Below are positions 1-7,663 of a stretch of DNA of 23,602 bases, piece after piece. The stretch's first letter is position 1. Each line of letters starts with the position of its first letter. This stretch comes from Candidatus Levyibacteriota bacterium (lineage in GTDB: Bacteria; Patescibacteriota; Microgenomatia; Levybacterales; UBA12049). Both the position numbers and the translations under genes were made by a program. The notes below the pieces were generated by a model, which was not told the DNA's origin, did no database searches, and saw only the letters and a list, made by a program, of their open reading frames with translations. The stretch is taken from NCBI GenBank assembly GCA_023245515.1, contig JAHFKE010000010.1:1-23602 (forward strand), given 5' to 3'.

Positions 1-1
1 G

Positions 2-685
2 GGGAACGATTTTTTGACTGATTATTTATTTCAAGTCTGCTACAAGCATAAAGAGAAGATTCATTCCGAATATTTTAAGCCGCTTACCCCTATCACGATA
101 AAATCCCAAAGCATTACCCATGTGACCAATAAAATGGTTGCAGACAAGCCTCCGTTTGTAGGCAGTAAAATGCAGAAGGATTTGAGTAAAATCTTTGAGA
201 AAAATATTCTTGTTGCTCATAATGCTGTCTTTGATATCAACATGCTTGAGAAGGAAGGCGTGCAGGTGCCCCACTTTATTTGCACGCTGAAGCTTGCTAG
301 ATTTTTGGATAAGGATGGAATAATTCCTGAGTACAACATGCAGTATCTGCGCTATTACTTGGATCTGGATGTGGAGGCAAAAGCTCATGAGGCCAAGGAC
401 GATGTTTTGGTTCTGGAGGCGTTGTTCAAAAGGTTGTATGCGAAGATGCTTGAGATTTACAGAGATCATGATAAGGTTATTGAAGAGATGATCAAAGTTT
501 CTGCTCAGCCATCACTCTTTAAAGTTTTTCTTTTTGGGAAGCACAAGGGGAAGAAGATTGAAGAGGTGATTCTTTTTGACAGGGGATATATAGAATGGTT
601 GCTTGAGAATAAGATACAAAGTGCGACGGATACGAATCCGGACGAGGATTGGATCTTCACGCTAAAGCACTACCTCAATATCTAG
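2..685 (+). CDS. DEDDh 3'-5' exonuclease (DnaQ fold), ExoX-like, 5' end missing
   Basis: The reading frame is open to the left edge. Its first residues, GNDF, are what would directly follow the ExoI motif (D-x-E-T-T-G) of a DnaQ-family exonuclease, so only about 10-15 residues appear to be missing and the TTG at 14 is not a convincing start. ExoII is seen as LVAHNAVFDINML and ExoIII as HEAKDDVLVLEALF, which supply the second and third catalytic Asp and the general-base His of the DEDDh class. After a linker, the C-terminus (FGKHKGKKIEEV...GYIEWLLENK) matches the small ExoX-like C-terminal/DUF3820-type domain. The likely role is single-strand DNA trimming in repair or proofreading. It could also be annotated as a polymerase III epsilon-like protein. 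It ends with TAG and converges on the FKBP gene. Confidence 0.85.
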   Translation, partial: GNDFLTDYLFQVCYKHKEKIHSEYFKPLTPITIKSQSITHVTNKMVADKPPFVGSKMQKDLSKIFEKNILVAHNAVFDINMLEKEGVQVPHFICTLKLARFLDKDGIIPEYNMQYLRYYLDLDVEAKAHEAKDDVLVLEALFKRLYAKMLEIYRDHDKVIEEMIKVSAQPSLFKVFLFGKHKGKKIEEVILFDRGYIEWLLENKIQSATDTNPDEDWIFTLKHYLNI

Positions 686-687
686 TT

Positions 688-791
688 CGGGTCCTGTCAA
701 AAGTTATTTCCAACAAGTGCTCGATCTAGGTGATCCGCTTCGCGTCTCAACGATCTGCGCGCTTGCGGGAGTCTTTAACTTTTGCCACCCG
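688..791. repeat. Imperfect inverted repeat between convergent genes
   Basis: The 140-base gap between the exonuclease and FKBP genes begins with CGGGTCCTGTCAAAAGTT (688-705) and ends with AACTTTTGCCACCCG (777-791). These arms can pair over CGGGT and CAAAAGTT with a small internal loop, enclosing 71 nt. There is no U tract, so it is not a typical intrinsic terminator. The first 15 bases of the left arm recur exactly at 1215-1229, in the FKBP promoter. Confidence 0.4.
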
Positions 792-825
792 TCGAAATCT
801 AGATTGTAGCTTGAAGATTTGATGA

Positions 826-1191
826 CTATTTTATTTTGAGGAGTTCTACTTCAAAGATGAGTGTGGCAAAGCCGGGGATCACGGGATCAACGCCGTATTT
901 ACCGTAGCCTAGTTCATGAGGAATGGTGAGCTTTCTTTTTCCGCCTACTTTCATGCCGGGGACGCCCATGTCCCAGCCTTTGATGACATAGCCTGCACCG
1001 ATTTTCACCTCAAATGTCTGATCGCGGTCATGAGAGGAGTCAAATTTAGTACCGACTTGTCCTGAGCCTGGTGCCGAAGGATCTTCAAGCCACCCAGTGT
1101 AATGCATAACGACAGTGTCGCCGTCTTTGACTGCTGGACCTTCTCCTACTTTTAGATCTTCAATTTTCAATTCCTGTTTCTTGTCGGACAT
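826..1191 (-). CDS. FKBP-type peptidyl-prolyl cis-trans isomerase
   Basis: A 121-residue cytoplasmic FKBP domain protein that would catalyse cis-trans isomerisation of X-Pro bonds during folding. The single domain is complete: VKDGDTVVMHYTGWL near the N-terminus, KFDSSHDRDQTFEVKIGAGYVIKGWD in the middle (Phe, Asp, Val/Ile and Trp of the active pocket), then GKRKLTIPHELGYG and IPGFATLIFEVELL at the end. The start is set at ATG 1191 because a TATAAT box ends 6 nt upstream; an in-frame TTG at 1227 overlaps the -35 hexamer and cannot be the start. No signal peptide is seen. The next gene on this strand, upstream, is the sugar dehydrogenase-like protein, whose stop lies about 10 nt beyond the FKBP -35 box, so FKBP has its own promoter. 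Confidence 0.93.
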   Translation of the reverse strand: MSDKKQELKIEDLKVGEGPAVKDGDTVVMHYTGWLEDPSAPGSGQVGTKFDSSHDRDQTFEVKIGAGYVIKGWDMGVPGMKVGGKRKLTIPHELGYGKYGVDPVIPGFATLIFEVELLKIK

Positions 1192-1197
1192 AGACTT

Positions 1198-1227
1198 ATT
1201 ATAACAAGAGGTTGCGGGTCCTGTCAA
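1198..1227 (-). promoter_or_regulatory. Promoter of FKBP gene (leaderless)
   Basis: On the minus strand a perfect TTGACA (1222-1227) is followed by an 18-nt spacer and a perfect TATAAT (1198-1203). Only 6 nt (AAGTCT) separate it from the ATG at 1191, so transcription should start at the start codon. Confidence 0.85.
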
Positions 1228-1238
1228 AACTTTTATAT

Positions 1239-2366
1239 CTATTGTAGATATGCTGGGTTCACTCTGATAATCTTATCATCGCCCGCCTTGATTGTCCCTC
1301 TGCCATCTCGATTGCTGGTGGTTATGTAGAGATTGTTATCAGGTCCGAGGACGACTGCGCGGATGCGGCCCAATTGACCTTTAAGGTATGTTTGTAGAGA
1401 TTTATTGGCAATGTCGTAGGTGTACAGGGTCTCTCCTCGCAGCCCTGAGAAAAAGATTTTTCCATTATAGAATGCAGCGCCACTTGGTGCCCATGTTGTA
1501 GTTGCTCCGGACTGAATGACAGGCGAGAGCATGCCTGTCTTTGTCTGCTCGCCTTGAATAATAGGCCAGCCGTAATTTTTGCCTTTTTCAATTTTATTTA
1601 ATTCGTCAAAGCCAGAGAGTATACCTGACCTTCCATGCTCTGTGGCCCAGAGATTGCCTTGATGATCCCAGGCAAGGCCTTGCGGATTGCGGTGTCCATA
1701 AGAGTATATGGCGTTTCCGAAAGGATTATCGGATGGGATACTGCCATCATCTTTGATGCGTAATATTTTTCCATTAAGTGAGCTGGTTCGTTGGGAATCT
1801 TGTTCATTTTGTGCATCTCCTGTTGTGATGTATAAATATCCGTCAGGACCAAAAGCAATTCTGCCCCCGTCATGATTAGCAGCGCCGCCAATCCCCTGGA
1901 GAATTATCTTTTTGTCAGTCACTTGATTGTTCTCTAATCGATATCTTTCAACAACGTTTGTTATGTTGTTGCCTGATTGGGTTGTGTGGTAGAGGTAGAT
2001 GAGGTGATTTTCGGTGAATTTGGGATGAAGCGCCAGACCCAGGAGTCCGCCCTCGCCAATGTGTCGCACGCCTTCTATCGGGATAATTGCTTTACTGTTT
2101 ATTTTTAAAAGATTGCCGGTTCTTTCCGTTACTAATAGCTCGCCATCGGGCAAAAAGGCAATCTCCCATGGAATGTTAAGATTTTCAGCAATAATCTCAA
2201 TGTCTTTTTGAGGATTTTTATCGGTTGGATTTGACGTGATTTCTGCAGACGATTTAGTAGTGTTTTTTGTTTCGGGCACTTTAGACCATTGTTTGTAAGC
2301 TGCAATACTCAGGATTAGGAGGATTACTATTAGGAGCAGTATTTTCATGCGAGGAGATTTATTCAT
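1239..2366 (-). CDS. PQQ-dependent sugar dehydrogenase-like (GSDH beta-propeller), membrane-anchored
   Basis: A 375-residue protein of the glucose/sorbosone (soluble aldose) dehydrogenase family. Residues 7-24 form a signal or anchor helix, followed by a Ser/Thr/Lys-rich linker to about residue 55, so the domain should sit outside the membrane. The propeller shows the usual family landmarks: NIPWEIAFLPDGELLVTERTG, GGLLGLALHPKF, the NHDGGRIAFGPDGYLYITTGD segment with the putative catalytic His at 165, YSYGHRNPQGLAWD, and NYGWPII. In characterised members PQQ and Ca2+ oxidise aldoses. Whether this cell has PQQ is not shown here, so the substrate and activity are inferred. ATG 2366 is chosen because a TATAAT lies 13 nt upstream; the in-frame ATG at residue 7 is an alternative. 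It is divergent from the Nramp gene. Confidence 0.88.
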   Translation of the reverse strand: MNKSPRMKILLLIVILLILSIAAYKQWSKVPETKNTTKSSAEITSNPTDKNPQKDIEIIAENLNIPWEIAFLPDGELLVTERTGNLLKINSKAIIPIEGVRHIGEGGLLGLALHPKFTENHLIYLYHTTQSGNNITNVVERYRLENNQVTDKKIILQGIGGAANHDGGRIAFGPDGYLYITTGDAQNEQDSQRTSSLNGKILRIKDDGSIPSDNPFGNAIYSYGHRNPQGLAWDHQGNLWATEHGRSGILSGFDELNKIEKGKNYGWPIIQGEQTKTGMLSPVIQSGATTTWAPSGAAFYNGKIFFSGLRGETLYTYDIANKSLQTYLKGQLGRIRAVVLGPDNNLYITTSNRDGRGTIKAGDDKIIRVNPAYLQ

Positions 2367-2379
2367 AATTACTCTACTA

Positions 2380-2385
2380 ATTATA
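2380..2385 (-). promoter_or_regulatory. -10 element of sugar dehydrogenase-like gene
   Basis: Minus-strand TATAAT, 13 nt before the ATG at 2366, which would give a leader of about 6 nt. No convincing -35 hexamer is seen. It shares a 67-nt divergent intergenic region with the Nramp promoter. Confidence 0.55.
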
Positions 2386-2397
2386 TACTATAAATTA

Positions 2398-2427
2398 TTG
2401 TAAGTTGGCAATCCGTACTGTTATACT
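2398..2427 (+). promoter_or_regulatory. Promoter of Nramp-family gene (leaderless)
   Basis: TTGTAA (2398-2403), an 18-nt spacer and TATACT (2422-2427), then exactly 6 nt to the ATG at 2434. Confidence 0.65.
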
Positions 2428-2433
2428 GAACAT

Positions 2434-3810
2434 ATGGACAAGGTGGAAGAGACATTGAAGGAAATTGCTGAGGCCCATTCTGTTATTTTGGAGACAGGAA
2501 TTGATGTAGCGAAGAAGATAGGTAAGGATGCGTCTGAAGCTGCTCATTTTCAAAAAGCGCGGAAATTCTGGAGGGGTCTTGGGCCGGGACTTATCACGGG
2601 TGCATCAGACGATGATCCATCAGGTATCGCTACGTATTCTCAGACTGGAGCCAAATATGGATTTCAGCTGCTTTGGCTTTCTCTTTTTACCTTCCCCCTC
2701 ATGGTAGTAGTGCAGGAGATGTGTGCCCGAATTGGTTTGGTAACAGGGAGAGGATTGGCTGGAAACATAAGAATTAATTATCCGAAGTGGATTTTGTATA
2801 CGTGTGCAGGGCTTCTTCTTATGGCGAATACGGTTAATATCGGAGCGAACATAGGGGCGATGGCTGAAGCGACAAGGCTTATTTTCCCTCAAGTACACTT
2901 TGGATTCCTAGTGGTGGCGTTCACTTTTTTCTGTCTACTTCTTCAGATATTTACCCCGTATGAACAATATGTGCGCTATCTTAAGTATCTTGTTTTTGTC
3001 CTTCTTTCTTATGTGGTGACTGCACTGATTGTCCATATTGATGCAAAGGAGCTTTTAGCTAATACCTTTATTCCTTCTATAGTCTTTTCGAAAGATCAAC
3101 TCTTCCTGATCACAGCGATTTTAGGTACGACTATTTCTCCCTATCTGTTCTTTTGGCAGACATCGCACGAGGTTGAGGAAGAAATAAAAAATGGCAAGAC
3201 CTCAATCCGTCTTCGCCAAAGTGAGGTGACAAATGAGGAGGTCAAGAGTATGAGGATTGATGTAACGGTAGGAATGTTTGTATCCAACGTTGTTATGTAC
3301 TTTATTATAGCGACAACGGCAGCAGTGTTGTTCTCTAATGGTATTACAAATATAAATACTGCCGCAGATGCAGCAGCAGCCTTGAGGCCATTAGCGGGAG
3401 ATAATGCGTTCCTTTTATTCGCAGTGGGCATCGTGGGTATGGGTCTTTTGGCTGTCCCTGTTCTGGCAGGCTCGTCGGCCTATACGGTCGCGGAGGCGTT
3501 CAGGTGGAGGTCCGGTTTGTATCGTAAGCTTCATCAGGCCCGTGAATTTTATGGTGTGATCATTTTTTCTATGATGGTGGGGTTGTATATTAACTTCTTG
3601 GGCTTTGATCCTATCAAGCTACTTATTTTTTCAGCTGTGGTTAATGGTTTGGTGGCTCCCTTAATTCTTTTCTTGATTGTCCAAATGACCAGTAATAAAA
3701 AAGTAGTAAAAGATAGGGTGAGCCATCCCGTGGTAGCTGCTCTTGGCTGGTTCATTACAGGCGTTATGGCCCTCTCAGGTATAGCGACAATAATCTCCCT
3801 TTTCCTTTAA
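2434..3810 (+). CDS. Nramp-family divalent metal ion transporter, atypical ion-site motifs
   Basis: A 458-residue integral membrane protein with an N-terminal cytosolic helical extension of about 45 residues, then about eleven hydrophobic helices in the LeuT-type Nramp arrangement. TM1 carries LGPGLITGASDDDPSGIATY (D61-P62-S63-G64) where classical MntH/DMT proteins have DPGN. TM6 reads TTISPYLFFWQTSHEVEEE (about residues 232-250), where classical members have the metal-ligating Met of the MPH motif. The family (COG1914) imports Mn2+, Fe2+ or other divalent ions with protons. The lost Asn and Met ligands mean the ion is uncertain, and Mg2+-type or other Nramp relatives are possible. The gene is monocistronic, with its own promoter and an ATG 6 nt after the -10 box. 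Confidence 0.88.
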   Translation: MDKVEETLKEIAEAHSVILETGIDVAKKIGKDASEAAHFQKARKFWRGLGPGLITGASDDDPSGIATYSQTGAKYGFQLLWLSLFTFPLMVVVQEMCARIGLVTGRGLAGNIRINYPKWILYTCAGLLLMANTVNIGANIGAMAEATRLIFPQVHFGFLVVAFTFFCLLLQIFTPYEQYVRYLKYLVFVLLSYVVTALIVHIDAKELLANTFIPSIVFSKDQLFLITAILGTTISPYLFFWQTSHEVEEEIKNGKTSIRLRQSEVTNEEVKSMRIDVTVGMFVSNVVMYFIIATTAAVLFSNGITNINTAADAAAALRPLAGDNAFLLFAVGIVGMGLLAVPVLAGSSAYTVAEAFRWRSGLYRKLHQAREFYGVIIFSMMVGLYINFLGFDPIKLLIFSAVVNGLVAPLILFLIVQMTSNKKVVKDRVSHPVVAALGWFITGVMALSGIATIISLFL

Positions 3811-3855
3811 CCTTGCTTTTTCGTGTGGGGTCTCGATTATTTTTCTACAAAACTG

Positions 3856-3861
3856 TATAAT
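3856..3861 (+). promoter_or_regulatory. -10 element deciding the start of the adenylate-kinase-like gene
   Basis: TATAAT, then 7 nt to the ATG at 3869. The upstream in-frame ATG at 3860 overlaps this hexamer, so it cannot be transcribed from this promoter, and 3869 is taken as the start. No clear -35 is visible. Confidence 0.6.
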
Positions 3862-3868
3862 GCTCTCT

Positions 3869-4519
3869 ATGAAAGAAAGGTCATCATTCTCTCTGCCTGA
3901 TCAGAAAGGGCAAGGAAAGTCTTTAGAGCTTGGGAGGCAGATTGTGGTATTCATGGGCCCAGAGGGATCAGGCAAGAGTACTATTGCAAAAAGATTGGCA
4001 GAAGAGATAGGAAGGCCTCGTATAGCTATTGGCGATGTGCTTCGTGAGATAGCAAAAAATCCTGAGGCGGAATATCATGAAGCATGCAGGAAAATGTTTG
4101 AAGACCATGCATATCTGGATCCTGGCATATTACTCGACATTCTTGCTGAGAGATTTAAGCAAAATGATGTGGCAGAAGGGTTTATTGTTGATGGGGGAAT
4201 GCGGACTTTGGAGGAGGCTGAAGGACTTCAGTCGGTTCTTGATAAAGCAGATAAAGCAGATATACCACTCACGACAGTCTATCTTCGCATTCCAGGTTGG
4301 ATGAGCATGGAAAGACTTGTTACGGGAGAAGGTGCAAGAGAGAGAAGTGATGATACGGTTGATGGTGTATTAAGCCGGCTTTCCAACCATTATAAAAACC
4401 TTGGGGTACGATCTTCGTTCATCCGTCATCAGGAGAACTGGGAACTTCTTCAGGTTAATGCGATGGGAAGCGTAGATCAAACGTATAGCAATGTCCGCAA
4501 GTCTCTTGGTGCAAAGTAA
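3869..4519 (+). CDS. Adenylate-kinase-like nucleoside monophosphate kinase
   Basis: A 216-residue cytoplasmic P-loop kinase of the adenylate kinase superfamily. The Walker A loop is GPEGSGKST (residues 30-38). Next come IGDVLREI (NMP-binding Arg), YLDPGILLDIL, and GFIVDGGMRTLEEAEG, the counterpart of the DGFPRT segment of adenylate kinases. RLVTGEGARERSDDTVDGVLSRL carries the lid arginines. The lid is short, with no zinc cysteines. It has a 22-residue N-terminal extension before the core. A 9-bp tandem repeat (4241-4258) adds DKADKAD to a loop. The expected reaction is ATP + NMP to ADP + NDP; whether the substrate is AMP, UMP or CMP cannot be told. It may be a second copy beside a standard adk elsewhere in the genome (inference). 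It converges on the following gene with a 13-nt gap. Confidence 0.8.
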   Translation: MKERSSFSLPDQKGQGKSLELGRQIVVFMGPEGSGKSTIAKRLAEEIGRPRIAIGDVLREIAKNPEAEYHEACRKMFEDHAYLDPGILLDILAERFKQNDVAEGFIVDGGMRTLEEAEGLQSVLDKADKADIPLTTVYLRIPGWMSMERLVTGEGARERSDDTVDGVLSRLSNHYKNLGVRSSFIRHQENWELLQVNAMGSVDQTYSNVRKSLGAK

Positions 4520-4532
4520 TTGTTCTTGAGGT

Positions 4533-5027
4533 TTACTTCTTTTTACTTTTCGTAGAAGTTTTGATGAACTTTTTGTATCCCAGCATGAGGGCAATAGCAA
4601 GTCCTATGGATACCACGATGAATTCGAATTTACTATCGTTGGTTTGAAAGCTTCTGAAGAGGCTGTAGAGAAGAGTGAAAACCCCGCCCAGGAGTAACCC
4701 ATCAGAAATAAGGAGGAGATTGTGTACGAGGGTAAGGCTGATAACGAGGATGATTATCGCAGATGTCAGAGCGATGATAGAAGCATTTCTGTTGTATATC
4801 TCCATGCTCTTTTCATACGCCTTCCATTGTATGTCATATGCTGCCTGTTCCTTTTGTTGGTCTGCCGCGGCGGAAGCGGGCATGTTCTCCTGAGGAAGCG
4901 GTTGATACTTGAGTCTGGTGGGATACTCAGGGGATACAGGTTTTTCGTAGAAGGTCGAAATCCCAAGCCCGACAAAGATTGCTATAAGAATTCCTATAAA
5001 TATTGTATAGATCGCTTTTAAAACCAT
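4533..5027 (-). CDS. Four-TM membrane protein of unknown function
   Basis: A 164-residue membrane protein. The start is placed at ATG 5027 (MVLKAIYTIFIG), not at the longer in-frame ATG at 5075, because the first hydrophobic helix begins at once and TATAAT lies just upstream (5031-5036). That box is only 3 nt from the ATG, closer than elsewhere in the window, so the exact start is less sure. Predicted helices: about 4-22, 90-108, 112-128 and 136-150. Between helix 1 and 2 is a polar loop rich in Pro, Gln and Ala that could lie outside the membrane. The tail is lysine-rich (KKFIKTSTKSKKK), fitting a cytosolic C-terminus. I recognise no family. It is divergent from lon. Confidence 0.7.
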   Translation of the reverse strand: MVLKAIYTIFIGILIAIFVGLGISTFYEKPVSPEYPTRLKYQPLPQENMPASAAADQQKEQAAYDIQWKAYEKSMEIYNRNASIIALTSAIIILVISLTLVHNLLLISDGLLLGGVFTLLYSLFRSFQTNDSKFEFIVVSIGLAIALMLGYKKFIKTSTKSKKK

Positions 5028-5091
5028 CTCATTATAAAAGTAACAAAAGGGTGTAGGGATTGCAATATGGCACAATAATTATTATAAGTTA

Positions 5092-5120
5092 TTGACACTT
5101 AGCAGAATCTATGATAGATT
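5092..5120 (+). promoter_or_regulatory. Sigma70-type promoter of lon
   Basis: A perfect TTGACA (5092-5097), a 17-nt spacer and TAGATT (5115-5120). The predicted transcript starts near 5127, giving a leader of about 35 nt. lon is therefore one of the few genes here that is not leaderless. Confidence 0.65.
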
Positions 5121-5125
5121 GCTAA
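5099..5125 (+). promoter_or_regulatory. CIRCE-like operator (HrcA) over the lon -10 region
   Basis: The 27-nt element TTAGCAGAA-N9-GATTGCTAA has the same 9-9-9 architecture as the CIRCE consensus TTAGCACTC-N9-GAGTGCTAA. The left arm matches 6 of 9 positions and the right arm 8 of 9, including both outer TTAGCA/TGCTAA-type ends. It lies between the -35 box and the transcription start and covers the -10 box, where a repressor would block initiation. HrcA control of lon is inferred from this alone. Confidence 0.6.
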
Positions 5126-5131
5126 TAGTTC

Positions 5132-5150
5132 GACAAGCTCACTACTTGTC
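5132..5150 (+). other. Hairpin in the lon 5' leader
   Basis: GACAAG-CTCACTA-CTTGTC is a perfect 6-bp stem with a 7-nt loop, ending 11 nt before the lon ATG. It could mask the ribosome entry region or stabilise the leader. It sits within a GTTCGACAAGCTCACTAC motif that resembles common dispersed intergenic repeats. Confidence 0.45.
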
Positions 5151-5161
5151 AGTTGTAAAGT

Positions 5162-7537
5162 ATGGAAAAGATTGTCCCTATTATTCCGATACGAGATGGC
5201 ATTATATTTCCCCACACGGATTCAGTTCTGACTTTTGGAAGGCCCAAGAGTCTTGCGGCTCTGGAATCAGCTTTCCAGAAAGAAAGAATGGTTTGCTTTG
5301 TTCTTCAGAGGAATGCGCGTCTGAATGACCCGACTCCTGAAGATCTGAATGAGATAGGTACTTTTTCCCGCATTGAAAGAATGATCAAAACAGACGGCGA
5401 AATCAATGCTCAGGTAAAGGGTCTGGCAAGAGTTAGGATTATCTCCTACGAGAGACATGATATGTATTATTTAGCGAAGGTAGTTGAGCTGGAGGAAGAA
5501 GAAACAGAGAATTCGGAAGAAATAAAGGCTCTTTGTAATCATCTGACCAACGAGTTCAGAAAGGCAATGAACTTTGGAAAGCCAACCGACTTTTTGCTTT
5601 TTATGAATATCATGTCTGAGAATACACCTTCTCAGTTGTCAGACCTTATTGCTTCAGCTCTCGACCTCAAGCCTCAAGAGAAGCAGGAGATTTTAGAAAT
5701 GCTAAATGTCAAAGACAGATTGAAGAAGCTCACTGATCTTCTTGCCAAGGAGATTAAGATTCTGGAAATCGAGCGTCGTATAGCTTCCAAAACACAGGAG
5801 CGCTTTGAAAAGGGTGCAAGAGAGGTAATGCTTCGAGAGAGGCTGAAGACTATCGAAGAGGAATTGGGAGAGAAGGATGACTCTTCAGAGACCCGTCAGC
5901 TTCTTAATAAAATAAAGGAAGCTAAGATGCCCTCAGATGTAGAAGAGAAGGCAAAAAAAGAACTAAATAAGCTTCAGAATATGAATCAGTTCAATCCTGA
6001 AGCAGGATATATTCGTAATTATCTCGACTTGATGGTTTCCCTCCCTTGGAACAAGGAGAGTAAGGATAATGCAGAAATCCCCACAGCTGAGAAAATCCTT
6101 GATGAGGATCATTATGGTTTGACAAAAGCCAAAGAGAGAATCGTGGAGTATCTTGCAGTGCATAAGTTGTCGGGGAAAATGAAAGGTCCAATACTGTGCT
6201 TCTCAGGTCCTCCCGGTGTAGGTAAGACATCTATAGGGAAATCTATTGCAAGGGCGCTTGGGAGAAAATTTGTTCGTGTGTCTCTCGGGGGTATTCGGGA
6301 CGAAGCAGAAATTAGAGGTCATAGAAGAACATATGTTGGCGCACTTCCCGGAAGAATAATCCAGGGGATTAAGGACGCTGGGACAAAGAATCCTGTTTTT
6401 ATGCTTGATGAGATCGATAAGGTAGGATCTGACTTCCGTGGGGATCCGTCGTCAGCATTGCTTGAGGCGCTCGATCCTGAGCAAAACTCAGAGTTCTCTG
6501 ATCACTATCTTGAAGTTCCTTTTGATCTTTCCAACGTCATGTTCGTTACGACAGCCAACGTGCTAGATACTATTCCTCCCGCGCTTCGTGATAGGCTTGA
6601 GATCATTCAGTTCGCAGGATATACCCATGATGAGAAATTCAGAATCGCAAAAACCTTTTTGATCAAGAAGCAGCTTGAAAATCATGGGCTGACTCCGGAT
6701 AATCTTGAGATTGAGGATTCGGCGCTTCAATTCATGATTCATCATTACACGAGAGAGGCTGGAGTCCGTAATCTGGAGAGAAAGATTTCGACGGTTCTTC
6801 GAAAAGTTGCAAAGAAGGTAGCAGAAGGAGAGAGGGAAAAGACTATTCTTAAGGAGGAAGATGTTCCTAAGTATCTTGGTCCGATCAGGTTTACTGGGAC
6901 AATGGTTGAGAAGGAAGACGAAGTGGGTCAGGCGACTGGTCTAGCGTGGACTGAAGCAGGAGGAGACATATTGTTCATCGAGGTAGCGCTTATGCCAGGT
7001 AAAGGTCAGCTTATCCTGACGGGTCAGCTCGGAGATGTGATGAAGGAATCCTGTCAGGCAGCCATGTCTTATATCAGAGCCAGGGCTAAGTCACTTGGTT
7101 TAGCTGACAATTTCTATCAGAAAATTGACGTTCATGTTCACGTGCCTGAAGGAGCAGTTCCTAAAGATGGTCCTTCTGCCGGTGGAGCGATCACCACTGC
7201 GATCGTTTCAGCCTTGACTAAAATTCCCGTCACGAGAACTGTTGGGATGACCGGAGAAGTAACACTTCGCGGAAGAATTTTGGAGATCGGAGGCGTTAAG
7301 GAGAAGGTTATAGCAGCCCATAGGGCGGGACTCAAAACGATCATACTTCCTAAGAATAATAAGAAGGACCTGGAAGATGTGCCAAAAGAAGTTCTGAATG
7401 ACTTGAAATTTGAGTTCGTCTCTCACATGGATGAGGTTTTGGGTCTTGCCTTGGCAAGGTCTCTCCCGAAGATAAAAACCGAAAAAGAAGTAGAAGCTAG
7501 CCATGTGCAGCCACGACATATAGCGCAAGCAATTTAA
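5162..7537 (+). CDS. lon: ATP-dependent Lon protease
   Basis: A 791-residue LonA protease, full length for the family. Residues 1 to about 200 form the substrate-binding LON domain (PIIPIRDGIIFPHT...), followed by a helical region. The AAA+ module has Walker A GPPGVGKT from residue 349, Walker B PVFMLDEIDKVG, and the family block VPFDLSNVMFVTTAN. The C-terminal protease domain has the serine at S672 in DGPSAGGA and the lysine at K715 in GGVKEK, 43 residues later as in E. coli Lon. It degrades misfolded and selected regulatory proteins in the cytoplasm, as a hexamer. The ATG at 5162 follows a leader of about 35 nt with a hairpin and no strong Shine-Dalgarno site. The CIRCE-like operator suggests heat-shock repression by HrcA. 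Confidence 0.98.
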   Translation: MEKIVPIIPIRDGIIFPHTDSVLTFGRPKSLAALESAFQKERMVCFVLQRNARLNDPTPEDLNEIGTFSRIERMIKTDGEINAQVKGLARVRIISYERHDMYYLAKVVELEEEETENSEEIKALCNHLTNEFRKAMNFGKPTDFLLFMNIMSENTPSQLSDLIASALDLKPQEKQEILEMLNVKDRLKKLTDLLAKEIKILEIERRIASKTQERFEKGAREVMLRERLKTIEEELGEKDDSSETRQLLNKIKEAKMPSDVEEKAKKELNKLQNMNQFNPEAGYIRNYLDLMVSLPWNKESKDNAEIPTAEKILDEDHYGLTKAKERIVEYLAVHKLSGKMKGPILCFSGPPGVGKTSIGKSIARALGRKFVRVSLGGIRDEAEIRGHRRTYVGALPGRIIQGIKDAGTKNPVFMLDEIDKVGSDFRGDPSSALLEALDPEQNSEFSDHYLEVPFDLSNVMFVTTANVLDTIPPALRDRLEIIQFAGYTHDEKFRIAKTFLIKKQLENHGLTPDNLEIEDSALQFMIHHYTREAGVRNLERKISTVLRKVAKKVAEGEREKTILKEEDVPKYLGPIRFTGTMVEKEDEVGQATGLAWTEAGGDILFIEVALMPGKGQLILTGQLGDVMKESCQAAMSYIRARAKSLGLADNFYQKIDVHVHVPEGAVPKDGPSAGGAITTAIVSALTKIPVTRTVGMTGEVTLRGRILEIGGVKEKVIAAHRAGLKTIILPKNNKKDLEDVPKEVLNDLKFEFVSHMDEVLGLALARSLPKIKTEKEVEASHVQPRHIAQAI

Positions 7538-7605
7538 AGTCCCATAGTGGAATATATTTATAGACATCTCCCCTTGCTCTTTTTTTAATCTTTTTTTAAT
7601 AATTC

Positions 7606-7625
7606 TCCCTTTTTAAACGAAGGGA
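7606..7625. repeat. Short inverted repeat in the lon-trehalase intergenic region
   Basis: TCCCTT-N8-AAGGGA follows two T7 runs within the 211-nt gap after lon. It is not a classical intrinsic terminator on either strand, because the T runs precede it on the plus strand. The rest of the gap is AT-rich and shows no gene. Confidence 0.3.
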
Positions 7626-7663
7626 AAAATTTGAAAAAAATATTTAGCCTCAAAAAATTAAGA

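Noticed and set aside
2..13. Treating TTG 14 as the real start of the first gene
   Set aside because: The frame is open to the edge and the first residues continue a missing ExoI motif, so the gene is simply cut by the window.
7561..7625. Intrinsic terminator of lon
   Set aside because: The T runs come before the hairpin on the transcribed strand and no GC-rich stem precedes them.
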